The translations under genes were made by a program, and so were the position numbers. Below, piece by piece: positions 50,160 to 61,484 of a stretch of DNA of 64,000 nucleotides; within the stretch, counting starts at the first letter, position 1, and every line of letters starts with the position of its first letter. The notes under the pieces were generated by a model. That model searched no databases and was not told where the DNA came from. It saw nothing but the letters and a program-made list of their open reading frames with translations. Source of the DNA: Anadara kagoshimensis (taxonomy: Eukaryota > Mollusca > Bivalvia > Arcoida > Arcidae). Where the stretch lies: assembly GCA_021292105.1 (NCBI GenBank), contig CM037872.1, forward strand, positions 14,658,791 to 14,722,790, read 5' to 3'.

Positions 50160-53100
50160 TCAAAGCACTGATGGTGCTGACCGAACAGGGAAATTGGATC
50201 TTGATCCTACTATAAATAAACTGCATTGTTTGTAATTTCAAAGTATTCATTCAAAGAAAGGCAATTAAATTTTAACATCAGTCCCAGATATTGTTCTAAT
50301 TTCTTCTCCAAATGCTTCCCAAGGACCAAAATAACGAACTTTTAAATATTTTAAACATGTGAATATAGATTATAAAGGCATTAAAGTTAATAAGATGATA
50401 TGAACTGTCACTGTTGAGTCAGACCAGTGTTCCAGCCAGGATTTCAAAAAGCTGTTGCAACAATGGTCACCTGAGATTAAGGTCAACCAACTTAGTAGAT
50501 CTTGAAGGTAGCGCAAGGTCAATTAACTTCATAAACAAAGTAGAACTGGTACTATATATCAAATTAAAAGCCTTAATGGTTTTTTATTAAATGAAAAAAG
50601 ACGCGTTTTAAAGTTTTGCATACTTCTTAAGGTCACTACAACCTTGAATATAGGTCAAGATCAACCAGTTTCCCATTATTGGTAGAACTTTTTGTTCTGA
50701 TGAAGTTTCAAGCTCCAAGGCCTTTTGGTTGTTGACAAGATGTTTTCAGGTTTCATTTCATTAGGTCCTTCAATGTAGGTATAGGTAATTCACTTCACAA
50801 ACTTGGAAAAGCTTCATGTCCTGATGCTGCATGAGAAGTTTTAAGCTGTATGTGAAGTTTCAAGCGACAAAGCCTTTTAGTTCATAACAAAAAATGTTTC
50901 AAGTCTTTATTTTTGGCAACTGTGACCTTGAAAGTAGGTCAAGGTCTACCAGATTTGCAAATTTTGTAAAGCTTTATGTCCTGATTCTTTATATGAAGTT
51001 TGACCATTCTAGTCATTTCTGTTCTTGACAAAGTATTATAGTTTAACTTTTACTTAAGGTCACCATGACCTTGAATATAGGTCAAGATAAACTAGCTTCC
51101 AATACTAGGTAGACCTTTTTTGTTTCCCGCTCATAGGCCTTTGGGTTCATGAAATGAAGACATTAAGTTCTTACATTAAGTTCTTACTACTTTAGGTCAC
51201 TTTGACCTTGAAAGTAGGTCAACATCAATCAGCTTTGCAACCTACTAGAGGTTCTTGTTCTGGAATCATATATGAAGTCCAAAGTGCCTAGGCCTTTTAA
51301 TGCATGGCTATAAGATCTTTCAATGTTATTTAACTAAGTTACTATGACCTTGAATATAGGTCAAGGTCAACCAGCTTTGCAAACTTAGTAAAAACTTTAT
51401 CCCCTGATGCTATATACATGTATATGAAGTTTCAAGCTCCTAGACCTTTCAATACATGACAAGAAGATTTTTACTTCTTTAGGTGAATGTGACCTTAAAT
51501 GTAGGTCACGGTCAACCAATTTTGCAAACTTTGTGGTCTTTTTTGTCCTAATGCTATATATAAAGTTTCAAGGTCAGTCCTTTTGGTTCATGACAAGATG
51601 TTTAAAGGTCTTGTTATTTTAGGTCACAGTGACCTTAAATGTAGGTCAAGGTCAACCACTTTTACAAAGTTGGAAGACCTTTTTGTCCTGATGCAATATA
51701 TGAAGTTTCAAGCTCATATCTCCTTTGGTTCATCCTTATATCCTTTTTGGTTCATGACAAGATCTTTAAGGTTTTGTTACTTTAGGTTACTGTGACCTTG
51801 AATATAGGTCAAGGTCAACCAATTTTCACAAACTTAAAAGGACTTTGCCCAAGGAACATCCATATCCACTTTCACAATCAATGGTTAACTGGTTCTGGAG
51901 AAGTTGAAAATGTTTATGATGCAGGCAGCACAACAGATAAAGAACTTCCACTATAGGTCACCTTCAGGAGGTTGCTCGGGTGACCTAAAAAGGCAATTTT
52001 ACACATGGAAAGGGACTGTTTATTTTCTAATATCCCAATAGGTGGAAGGGGTTATGTTTAAAATGTAAAATGAACTTGCAAAATTGATTATTACATTTTA
52101 CATGTTATTTTTACCATTTCAAATGATCGATGATAATATTTTATATTTTTTATTGTTCCAAAAATTAAAAAAAAATACTTAAAGAAAAATTATTTATGAA
52201 AAGGGAATATAAATCAATTGGTGTACTTTATTCAAAGTGTATTTTATCTTACATTCATCAAATAAAATGGGTCAAAGACTCGATGGTTTGGGTTGCCATT
52301 AAGTTAGGTGCACATCTTTGATAAACTTTTGATATATACAGTACATAGTAACTAAGTTTCAAAGTCTGGAAAAATGTGGAAAAATCTTGAAATATTTCCA
52401 TAAATTCAGGTGCACATCTTTAATATATATATATATAAACATTCTGTGAAGTTTCAATGTTTTTGGTTGAAAACTGTAAGAGGAGTGAGTTCACAAAGTA
52501 GATACCCCCATTCAAATACTTGCTAAAAATTAATTAAGTTTCAAAGACTGGAAAAATGTGGAAAAATCTTGAAATATTTCCATAAATTCAGGTGCACATC
52601 TTTAATATATATATATATAAACATTCTGTGAAGTTTCAATGTTTTTGGTTGAAAACTGTAAGAGGGGTGAGTTCACAAAGTAGATACCCCCATTCAAATA
52701 CTTGCTAAAAATTAATTAAGTTTCAAAGACTGGAAAAATGTGGAAAAATCTTGAAATATTTCCATAAAGTCAGGTGCACATCTTTAATATATATATATAT
52801 AAACATTCTGTGAAGTTTCAAGGCTTTTGGTTGAAAACTGTAAGAGTAGTGAGTTCACAAAGTAGATACCCCATTCAAATACTTGCTAAAAAGTAACTAA
52901 GTTTCAAAGTCTGGAAAAATGGGAAAAAAATCTTGAAATATTTCCATAAAGTCAGGTGCTCATCCTCAATATATATAGAAACATCCTGTGAAGTTTCAAG
53001 GTTTTTGGTTAAAAACTGTAAGAGGAGTTGAGTTCACAAAATCGGCCCTTAGTTACTGTTCTACTACACCAATGGGGCTCTAAAAATCGGAAGAACTTAA

Positions 53101-54223
53101 GAAAGCACAACGTTTTAGTTTTCCTGCATGTCCAGAGTTCACATCATATTTGTTCATTTTATGTGAAATAAAGTAATATGGCTTTATGAAAAGAAATTAA
53201 GGGTTGTAAAAACCATGGATTAAACTACTGACAACTTTAATCGGATATCCACTGTAAAAACGATCTGCTAATAAGGATTTACAAGGTAAATAAATTTTAT
53301 CTGAATGTTTTAAAACATCGTTTTTTTAGTTCTTTTGTTTAGATTTTGATTTCAAGTTGTTCTTTCTCGTCGATTTATTTTTTTGATTCAAACTATAGAA
53401 CTGGAAATAGTATTTAAATGAACATTGATCATGAAATTATCTGTCTTCGGAGACATATGGCACGTGAGAAGTGGAGTGTGTGCGGAAGATCGGAAGTATG
53501 TAGCAGAGATTCGAGAATAAAGCATGTCGTTTTGATATTTAACTGATAACTGAAATGTACAGGGTGTCATGATCATTTTAAAAGGGACAATGGTGTACTG
53601 GACTAAAATGGTCAGTCGCTACACTATGTGAATACATAATAAGCTTGGGCATTGGGTGTCAAACGCAGGCATGCCCCCAAACACATGGCTAATTTGCATA
53701 CGAACTACGGTATCGATATAGCCTACACGAGTCACAAATAATTTATCAACAAAGCCAATGAACTTGTAAATAAACTTCTTTTTTTCAGTTTCGTATCACT
53801 TTTTGGGAATAATCTTTGATTTCTACTTTTTTGTCATGCATTCGCTACCGGCAAACTGACAGGAAGGAATTTTAATACCAAATGAAAGCGGGAAAATCCT
53901 CGTGACGTATCAAGTAATGAATATTAATGAACCAGGTCGGGATATCCCAAAAACAAAATATTATTGCGCCGCACTGATACACACTTGCAAATTATACAAA
54001 AATAAAAACTAACACCGGCCTTTACCAACGAGGACCTCTCTTACTACTTGGATACTAAAATACTCTTTGCAGTCAACACAATTCACTTTAATTACATCTT
54101 GACATTAAAGCATCTAACGAACTATTTCATTTCTCGAACGGATAAGTCAGAGTAGTTGTTTGGTGAATCGCTTTTAAGCCCTACGCCAATACTTCCAGGG
54201 AAGTAGTCCTTCCCTGTTCGTAA
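50160..54223 (+). mobile_element. Large non-coding Helitron-like element, copy B
   Basis: Starts TCAAAGCACTGATGGTGCTG and ends at hairpin CAGGGAAGTAGTCCTTCCCTG plus TTCGTAA; the left flank is A and the right flank T. Removing 50160-54223 restores one open frame in the host gene (LKI joined to KQRMFEKLRP), so the boundaries are supported to the base or nearly so. Repeats of about 145 bp with GTGACCTTGAA and TAGGTCAAGGTCAACCA fill 50440-51850. It lacks the TA-flanked element of copy A but has extra units at 52262-53050. Confidence 0.75.
52262..53050. repeat. About 180-bp tandem units inside copy B
   Basis: Four units carry AGGTGCACATCTTTAATATA, AACATTCTGTGAAGTTTCAA, GGTTGAAAACTGTAAGAG and GTTCACAAAGTAGATACCCC. 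They resemble the interior of the element at 3398-4275. Copy A has unrelated sequence at this position, so this is an insertion or replacement. Confidence 0.75.
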
Positions 54224-55978
54224 TAAAACAGCGTATGTTCGAAAAGCTCCGACCTTTTTATATCAAGCCCGCAAGGAAGCGTGATAGGTTAACCTGCCTT
54301 TGTAAGACCCATGTTGAGACACATGTTATTTAGATGTGCCAAAGCGTACAGAACCGGTTTAAATACATCTGACTATGGTGTATGGTCAAGCCTACAGGAT
54401 CTTGTACGGAAGACACTCTGCGCACCCGGAGAAGATGGCAACTACAGAATAGAATGCCTTGAAAGAAAATGTCATCAATGTGGTGTCAATTGCTTAAAAT
54501 TAAGTCCACTGGAGGAAATCAAAGAAACTGAAACAGACAAGTTTATTACTTGGCAAAAATACCAATATGTCAACACAGGCAAAAAAGATAAATCTGGACA
54601 GCAATTAAAGAGACTTGACCTAGCTAATATTTCCTTGCCGCCAGGGTTCATGTGGGAATATTTAAAAGAGAAACTGCAATGGTACCCAATGCATCAGTTC
54701 CAAGCTCGATGGCAGAGAGAACAGTTAGATAATATAACAGAGAAGTTACCACAGGGTTATGTGTTGTTAATTCATGATTTTTCGGAGGATTTTAAGTGCG
54801 ATAATCAAGATGAAACACAGTCAGAGTTTTTCTCAAAAACTGACATTTCTGTTCACGTGTCGGTGCTGTTCCGCCATGCAGTATTAGAATATGATGGAAC
54901 TGATAGTACAGACGCCAACCCAGAGTTAATAAAGGAGTAAATTTTTGGCATATGTGAAACATAATCCCATGACAATAACATTGTGCACAAAATGCGGTAT
55001 AACATCATTCAAGATCATCTAAAGGAGAAACTTCATTATCCTTTGCAATTTGTTCATGAATTCACGGATGGGTGCTCACAACAGTACAAATCAAGACACT
55101 GCATGGGGGATGCAAGCATGTCACAGGAAGATTTTCAGATTCCAACACAACAAAAATTTTTCGAAACATCTCACAGAAAAGGAGAACAAGACGCAGCTGG
55201 AAGTCATGTAAAACATAAAGTTTCAATGGCTCTCATTCGAAGAGAAATCCGGATAAGGTCAGCACGGGATCTTTATCATTTTTTGACCAATAAATTTAAA
55301 TACCCGGCAATGTCTACATTTAAATCTAGAACAGAAAGTGTTCAATTTAAAGAAAGAATTTTCTACTTCGTTTCAACAAATGACATTAACGAGAAGAGGA
55401 CAGAGAGATTTTTTAAGTCTGTGAAGGATAATAGATCTATACATAGTGTAGTATCTCAGGAACCAGGCAAACTTTTAGTTCGTAAAAGAACATGCTACTG
55501 CAACATGTGCATCGATGGCATGTATGATGAGTGTCTTCATAAGGATGTTTTTGGTCCCTGGAAGTCCGAAACAATGCTACCTGACACGGTTAATAGAAAA
55601 AGCAACGATTTGGAAACCGTGCCTGTAGAAGTAAATGTAGAAGCATTATTATTTACCGAGAGTATTGTGGCTGTTTGTAACCAAACCGATCAAATTGATG
55701 AATTTTTTTTAATCAAAGTCACAAAAGAGCCATATGTTAGTGAAAGTTCTGGATCAAATGACTTTGGACACACATATAATATCGGTGATACAGTCGTTGA
55801 CGGTATTCGGTATAAATGTAAAAATGTATTCACACAGCTGTACAATCTTGATCCAAAGAAGAAGACACACATTTTTAAATTTAATGATATTATTTACATT
55901 TGCCCTGACCTAAAAGGCAATTCAAGACTTAAACTTCCATTTCATGTTTTCGATGAAATAGTTGACAGTTCATTTTAA
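54224..55978 (+). pseudogene. Transposase-like gene, catalytic and C-terminal part
   Basis: After the insertion: KQRMFEKLRPFYIKPARKRD, RLTCLCKTHVE, a frameshift, then 54311-54940 with CHQCGVNC, DLANISLPPGFMWEY, HQFQARWQREQLDNI and LIHDFSEDF. Two in-frame TAA codons (54938 and 54962) interrupt before 54983-55978, in the same frame: VHEFTDGCSQQYKSRHCMGD, FFETSHRKGEQDAAGSHVKH, RFFKSVKDNRSIHSVVSQ, CYCNMCIDGMYDEC and a C-terminal GDTVVDGIRYKCKNV segment. Putative catalytic acids are Asp of HDFS and Asp of TDG; the third residue is uncertain. Confidence 0.7.
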
Positions 55979-56310
55979 AAGTACTTGACTTTTGAACTCG
56001 TTGTTAGTTATGAATTACATGTTAATTACAGTGTTAAGTTTACAGTACTAGAGTTGAGTTGAGTAATGGTGTTTAACGTCTTAGTCAAGAAAATTTCACT
56101 TATATTGAGACATCACCAGCTATAGGCAAAGAAATTTTGTCTGTGCGTTGCTCTTATGGCATTATGCAGCACAGTTCTTTATCGTGCTAAGCCCACCGTT
56201 AGACAGGAACTTGTTTATTTTAAGTTCCCAACCGAAATAACCGTGACTTTCATTTTGTAATGCCAAGTGCTTGGCAAAAGAACAGTCACTAAACACTTTC
56301 AAGTGTTGTA
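55979..56310. other. No gene seen
   Basis: Flank of the transposase-like gene. Terminal inverted repeats of that element could not be identified here or before 48230. Confidence 0.4.
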
Positions 56311-56317
56311 TCAGACC

Positions 56318-56390
56318 CGGTCGAGGTTCAAACCCAGGATATCCCACTTACGGAACGAAAACTACCAACTGAGCTACCGCAGTGGTTCTT
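56318..56390 (-). repeat. tRNA-derived SINE-like segment
   Basis: The minus strand reads GCGGTAGCTCAGTTGGTAGT (perfect A box) and, about 30 nt on, CCTGGGTTTGAACCTCGACC (B-box-like). The acceptor ends do not pair. Probably a tRNA-derived SINE. Confidence 0.6.
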
Positions 56391-56399
56391 ATAGCATTA

Positions 56400-57092
56400 G
56401 ACGGTCCTTTCAGAAAACAATTCTTCATCAGAAGTGCTCCGGTCAAAATTATGAAACAAATTTTTTTCCAGGGGATGAAAACGTATCCAATGGATCAAAA
56501 TATATTTAACCAATTTTAGCCAAGGATATACTTAGCATGCGGAAATTTACTTTTAGTTTTTTAGAATTTTTATATTTAAGCAATCAGCAAATTTAGACAA
56601 TAGTATACTGACAATACAGAAGTATTGCCCAAGTTTTTTTATCCTCGGGGAAACATCCACCAGCAGAGATATAGACTCCGTGATTTAAATTATACATATA
56701 CAAAATTTTATCAAGTTAGTTGTTGTTTACCAGATTGGAAACGCAAAAGAATATAATGCATAATTGATTTTTTATTACTTTGAAACTACTGTAAACGTAT
56801 TGAATTTCGCGTGCATTTAGACATATCCGCGTTGTTAAATTTTCATGTTGTTTTGAAATATGCACTATAACAAAATAAGCATAATATAAATTCTGCGCGA
56901 AACAAACCTCCGAAAGCGAAAATAGGTACACCGCGAAAATAAGTACGTATACAGTATTATAATTATTTCAATTAGCATCGCGTACTTTAGCAACCATTGT
57001 GCCCAGACATAACTGAAAAGAGAATTTTAAGTACAAACTTAATCACTTCATCATTCCATTTTAGTAATTCATGTACATATTTAATTATTGAA
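56400..57092. other. No gene seen
   Basis: AT-rich; no exon, RNA or clear element recognised. Confidence 0.4.
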
Positions 57093-57530
57093 CGAGTTTA
57101 ATAAATTTCATATTAAACCCTCACGAGTCTAAGATTCTATATATCACATAACTCAAAATACCGAGGCATAATGACATGTACATATTATTTGATGCCATAT
57201 AGAAACAGACGATTTCTATCTAGGTCAGACAAATCACCTCCAAATTAACTGCGCAAGTAAGAATATAGTTCTATTTAGTTATAGAAATAGTAAATTAATC
57301 ACCTAGAAAAAAAAGACAATCAGTATGTAAGTTGAAATCATAATATTTTTCCGAATGCATCAAAATTATTTTTCAAAGAATCGGAAAGTCATCAAAAGTC
57401 TAAATATAAACAACAGACTGACACAGTTTTTATATGACGTCATTAGGCACGGCCACTACGTAAATCAGAAGCGTGATAACTGATTACGTCACAATCAAGT
57501 GATATTACATGGGTACCTGTGTAATACGAA
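57093..57530. repeat. Dispersed repeat, copy 1
   Basis: GAGTTTAATAAATTTCATAT through TTATATGACGTCATTAGG and CTACGTAAAT matches 61485-61860 in the same orientation with moderate divergence (shared TATATATCACATAACT and GCCATATAGAAACAG). Non-coding; termini not defined. Confidence 0.7.
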
Positions 57531-58361
57531 AAATATGACACCGTTTAATTCCATCAATAAACAGGAGGGTTATGTGATATATCTTTATTTCAACTACTAG
57601 TATTCTGCAATAAAAGTATTTTAATCAAAATATTATAAAATAATATTGTCATCAACTGATGTAAAGTCATTAAAATTTATTTTATTTTATTAACCAAAAG
57701 AAAATGAATTCATTCAACTAAGAAATTCAAAGTACAAGTGACCTTATATAGTTATAATGCGTATTATTCAAGAAAAATTACTCTTAAAATTTCGTTCTCT
57801 GAAACGTCACATGATAAAATTTGACGTTATTTTGACATTACGCAATTGTGCACCTGATCGTGCTACTGACGATTAGTTTGTAAAAAATTAGCATTTTCTT
57901 CTAAAACACTACTAGCAGATCAAGCCAGGTTACATTTTTATATAATAAATCTACACACATCACCTGTGAATTCTTAGTGAAGTGTGATGTTACTTTATTG
58001 TTCTAGTATTTCTGTTTAATGTAAAAAGATGAATCAAAGTACTGAAAGTACTAAAATTCGCGAAAGATTAGAAAGACAGGGAGTTCAGTGTCTCCATCAA
58101 TGTAGTGTCAGGTATATGAAGTTGTCAGGTAACTGAAAGGAGGTTGTTATGTTCACCTTGCATTGCTCCCAACACAACATAGCGGGTTCATGTAGTGTGC
58201 AATGTGCAGACTATGAGCATGGGGCTGTTTTAATATTCACACATTGGACCAATATTAAGGATTCATGTAGGAAATAGTTCAATCCGAATAAATGCATGTA
58301 TGGAACCATCAAGGATGGTCAAAGTTACTTCCATCGTCATGGAGACCCTAATATTAAACAA
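57531..58361. other. No gene; repeat ends
   Basis: Contains the inverted counterpart (57846-57870) of the 45496 motif, and at about 58034 TCAAAGTACTGAAAGTACT, a diverged version of the hairpin terminus of the 4-kb elements. No coding sequence. Confidence 0.45.
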
Positions 58362-59683
58362 GAGGTCCATGAGCCTTAATGCTCACATGCAGTTGAGTAC
58401 ATATCTCATGCAGAGGTTCAATGGTCATTGACATTAATTAAAGAGAATGTCCAAATAAATTTTCAGCAGTAAGGGCCAATTATATGTAAGGATTTTTTGC
58501 AAATGTATTATAACATAACTAGTCATAAGAGTGCTACATATAATATATCTGAAATCTAGCTACAATATATTGTTTATAAACAACTAAAAAGGTAAAGAAA
58601 AATTTGAACCCATGACCTTAATCTAAATATCGCAATGAATATTAGGTCAATACCTACAATTTAGAAGCCTATACAAAAAGTTTATAGTTTTTGAGATAAT
58701 CAACCATGTCAGTATTTGTTTGCATCAGTGACCTTGACTTTTAAACTCATGTCCTTCATTCATATATCAAAATGATCGTTGGGCCAATACCTACAATATT
58801 TTAACATATATGCCTATACAAAAAGTTTATAGTTTTTAAGACAATTAATCATTTCAGTATTCATTTGCATCTATAACCTTGACCATTAGACCTATGACCT
58901 ACATTCATATATCAAAATGAACATTGTGTAAATGCCTATAACATTCTGATATACATGCCTATAGAGAAAGTTTATCATTTTTGAGATAATTCACCATTTC
59001 AGTATTTGTTTGCATCTATGACCTTGACCTTTGAACCTTTGACCTTCGTTCATATATGGAAATGACCGTAAGGCAAATGCCTACAATATTCTAATATACA
59101 TGCCTACACAAAGAGTTCAAAGTTTTTGAGATAATTAACCATTTCAGTATTCGTTTACATCTATGACCTTGACCTTTGAACTTATGACCTCTATTCATAT
59201 ATCAAAATGACCGTTGTGCAAATGCCTACAGTATTCCAATACACATGATGATGATGCCCATACAAAAAGCTTATAGTTTTCAAATATATTGACAAATACA
59301 TTAATTTTGCAATTTCCCCCTCAAGTACCTTGCCATTATCTCATTTTGGCCCCTAAAGCTACAATATGTGCAAATCTAAAACTAGGTGCCCATAGTATTT
59401 TACATGAAATATCTAAGTTATATCTCTTGTAGGTTCAGATCAGATGATTTTTAAAGATTTTCACAAATTTCCCCTTTATGGGGCCCCAAGGGGACATAAT
59501 CCTTGCATTTGTGCAAATCTGAAAACCCCTTACTTGACCATTACTGTCAAATATCATCCAATTTGGCTCTGTAGTTTTGGAAGAATTGATAAAAAATGTG
59601 AAAAGTTTATACATGACGCACATCGGACGAAGATAGATGGCAATTGCACATCTGAGCCTTTGGCTCAGGTGAGCTAAAAAGTT
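58362..59683 (+). mobile_element. Complete ACAAGAGG element
   Basis: Opens ACAAGAGGTCCATGAGCCTT and closes TGAGCCTTTGGCTCAGGTGA, GCTAAAAA. About five 150-bp modules hold CAGTATTTGTTTGCATCTAT, GACCTTGACCTTTGAAC and AAAAAGTTTATAGTTTTTGA. It is the best uninterrupted reference for the split copy at 23584-27247. A short second copy of the closing hairpin follows at 59685-59747. Confidence 0.8.
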
Positions 59684-59747
59684 TATACAACATGGATGAA
59701 GATAGATGACAATTGTTCATCTGAGCCTTTGGCTCAGGTGAGCTAAT

Positions 59748-60090
59748 AAGCTTCTGATATCTTTCATGTCATAATTGAGGATATTTTTTAAATAAATTAA
59801 TAACTTGAAAAAATTAACTATTATTTTATTATTATTTATATCACCAGAGTTGTGTTTTAAGAATTCGATAATTTTTGGAAGACTTTTTATTCCCGAGACC
59901 AGCATAATTTTAGTAAATCTTGTAAACAACAATTTTTTCAATCGGGTGGCCGTTAGGATCCCCGCTGACTGGGTTTGACAGGTGACCCCTCTACAAAGGT
60001 TCTGTACATGATAAAAATGTAGTTGACAGATGACCACTCTACAAAGTGATCGCTATCCCAGATTTCACTCTAATCAATTTATAATTTTTT
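59748..60090. other. No gene seen
   Basis: AT-rich; contains an 11-bp echo, TTGACAGGTGACC and TTGACAGATGACC about 45 nt apart. The frame at 59717-60037 (minus) has no supportable protein features. Confidence 0.35.
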
Positions 60091-60092
60091 AA

Positions 60093-60242
60093 GGATGACT
60101 TCACGGAATGCTTTGAAAAACGGGAAAAGCAGTATGATAGCACAAAATTCCAAAATTTTTGTCTTAATATGGGGAGACTCCTCACATCAGCAGGGATTGA
60201 GCTTAACTTTTCGATGAGCCATACAATGAACTGTCAAGAGTG
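60093..60242 (+). pseudogene. Possible isolated exon or coding remnant, unrecognised
   Basis: After TTTTTTAAG the plus strand reads DDFTECFEKREKQYDSTKFQ, NFCLNMGRLLTSAGIELNFS with protein-like composition, ending near MSHTMNCQE and TGA. The 5' edge looks like an acceptor. I do not recognise the family. It could be a remnant of a mobile-element gene. Confidence 0.25.
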
Positions 60243-60501
60243 ATGGTTGATCTGAATATATCAGGCATATACATTTGGATTATTCTATCCCTTGCTTTAC
60301 TTTTCGATATTCAACATCTGCAATTACATTGACGAATGGTTTTGCAGAAAATGTTGATCTATAGGTACTGCCAATGTCAATGACTGTATAATTTTGGCAG
60401 ATTTTAATTTATTAGCAGGAACTTGTTTTGCATTACTAAAGGCTTGGGCCTGTTTGTGAGATTCAGAAATGTCATGTTTATTTACACTGTCAAGTTTATA
60501 A

Positions 60502-60723
60502 CTAGTGCAACCCTCGGTAAATACAGATTTTTTTCCTGTCGAACTCTACACAATCGGCACACTTCATTCCGTCCTGCGTATCATACAACCAAGGCCTGCC
60601 ATCTTCCAATGGCTTTGTAAATGCTCCGATGCGTTTGGACTTATCATACTCTTGATAGTACTTTCGTTTTTCCGCAGGTCCTTGTTTAGCCTTTGGAGTC
60701 GATGCTCCTAAAAATTTCCACAT
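60502..60723 (-). CDS. Possible first exon of a hAT-derived / KIAA1586-like zinc-finger protein
   Basis: Starts ATG in CTGCCATGTGG and encodes MWKFLGASTPKAKQGPAEKR, KYYQEYDKSKRIGAFTKPLE, then DGRPWLYDTQDGMKCADCVE. A Lys/Arg-rich stretch followed by RPWLxYD...GMxCxxC is the layout of the N-terminal finger in ZNF862/KIAA1586-like, transposase-derived proteins. The frame continues only a few residues to a stop, so a donor such as TCT/GTATTT near 60523-60530 or truncation is needed. No further exons were identified downstream. Confidence 0.35.
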   Translation of the reverse strand: MWKFLGASTPKAKQGPAEKRKYYQEYDKSKRIGAFTKPLEDGRPWLYDTQDGMKCADCVEFDRKKICIYRGLH

Positions 60724-61484
60724 GGCAGAAAGCCGGAAGTATCATTTTATACATAAATATCAGAAAAGGAAACGAAATGGCACCGTATTTGAATTCCGGT
60801 CGGAACACCGGTCCATTTACACTTGGTAACTATATGATACCCATTTTTCAATTTTACTATTATTGTCGCCAGTCAGAAATATAAACAGGAAATCGGTAAA
60901 CGGATCGGAATGTCAAAATACACCGAACTGAAAATTCTAATCGCCACCTGGCAGCCCTGGGCGACCTGTGTATGATACATTTATCGCCCAGAGCGAAAAA
61001 CTGGGCGCCCGTTAATCTCAATCCCTGATCGGGAGGGTTGGCAGGTATGATAAAGCGGAGAATATAGTTGGGGCGGAAAATATTAATATTGGGGCGAAAC
61101 GTCCATAACCCGCATTCAAAATTTGAGTTATCTACCTTTATTTCAACTTTGAACCTACATACGAGAGAGAGTTGATTATCTGTAACGGAAGAATATTCGG
61201 GTTGAGAAATCTGCATGTAACAGCTAAATTCGAGAATGATCAAGATCATTCGCGAATAAAAATGAAGATTATGGATGTTAAGATTTGATCAATATCTTCG
61301 GCTCTTAAAGGAAAAACAAGTTTTCAAAAACGAAGCACTTGTTTTTCATAGACCCGGTCTAATTATAGAATGCAAAATCCTTAGGTCTTTAAAAATACAT
61401 TGTTACGTCATTCATCTGTTCAAGCAGGGGACAATGTAAAAACTTAAAAGCGCCTATCAAACCCGTCATACCTCTTTATTAAAT
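60724..61484. other. No gene assigned
   Basis: The minus frame 60860-61249 stays open for 129 codons but shows no family I recognise. AACCCGTCATACCTCTTTATT near 61458 is inverted relative to 44911. Confidence 0.35.

Larger units (their letters stand above)
48368..55978 (+). pseudogene. Decayed transposase-like gene, split by two insertions
   Basis: Pieces: 48368-48470 (MSSSEKRKSYREIERNKSKE, then TAG), 49338-50159 and 54224-55978. Order of recognisable parts: a basic, Lys/Arg-rich start (RDRAEYMKEYRQKQKRK); TNKAFNNRMAKAHAVQRVKQ; ILTKSQTEIYLDFVKENPNL KI joined across the insertion to KQRMFEKLRPF; LTCLCKTHVE; ECLERKCHQCGVNC; LIHDFSEDF; FTDGCSQQYKSRHC; FFETSHRKGEQDAAG; NRSIHSVV; CYCNMCIDGMYDEC. 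The HDFSEDF, TDGCSQQYK and SHRKG blocks look like a DD[E/D] catalytic core. At least three frameshifts and two in-frame TAA codons (54938, 54962) kill it. I know this only as a widespread uncharacterised invertebrate family; superfamily unassigned. Confidence 0.7.

Noticed and set aside
50160-54223. Segmental duplication of a genomic block instead of a mobile element
   Set aside because: The inserted copy begins and ends exactly where the host transposase-like frame is broken, and its left terminus recurs at two further places, which fits transposition better; a duplication by another route is not fully excluded.
60860-61249. 129-codon minus-strand frame as a gene
   Set aside because: No recognisable family, no clear splice context, and part of the region is shared with dispersed repeats.
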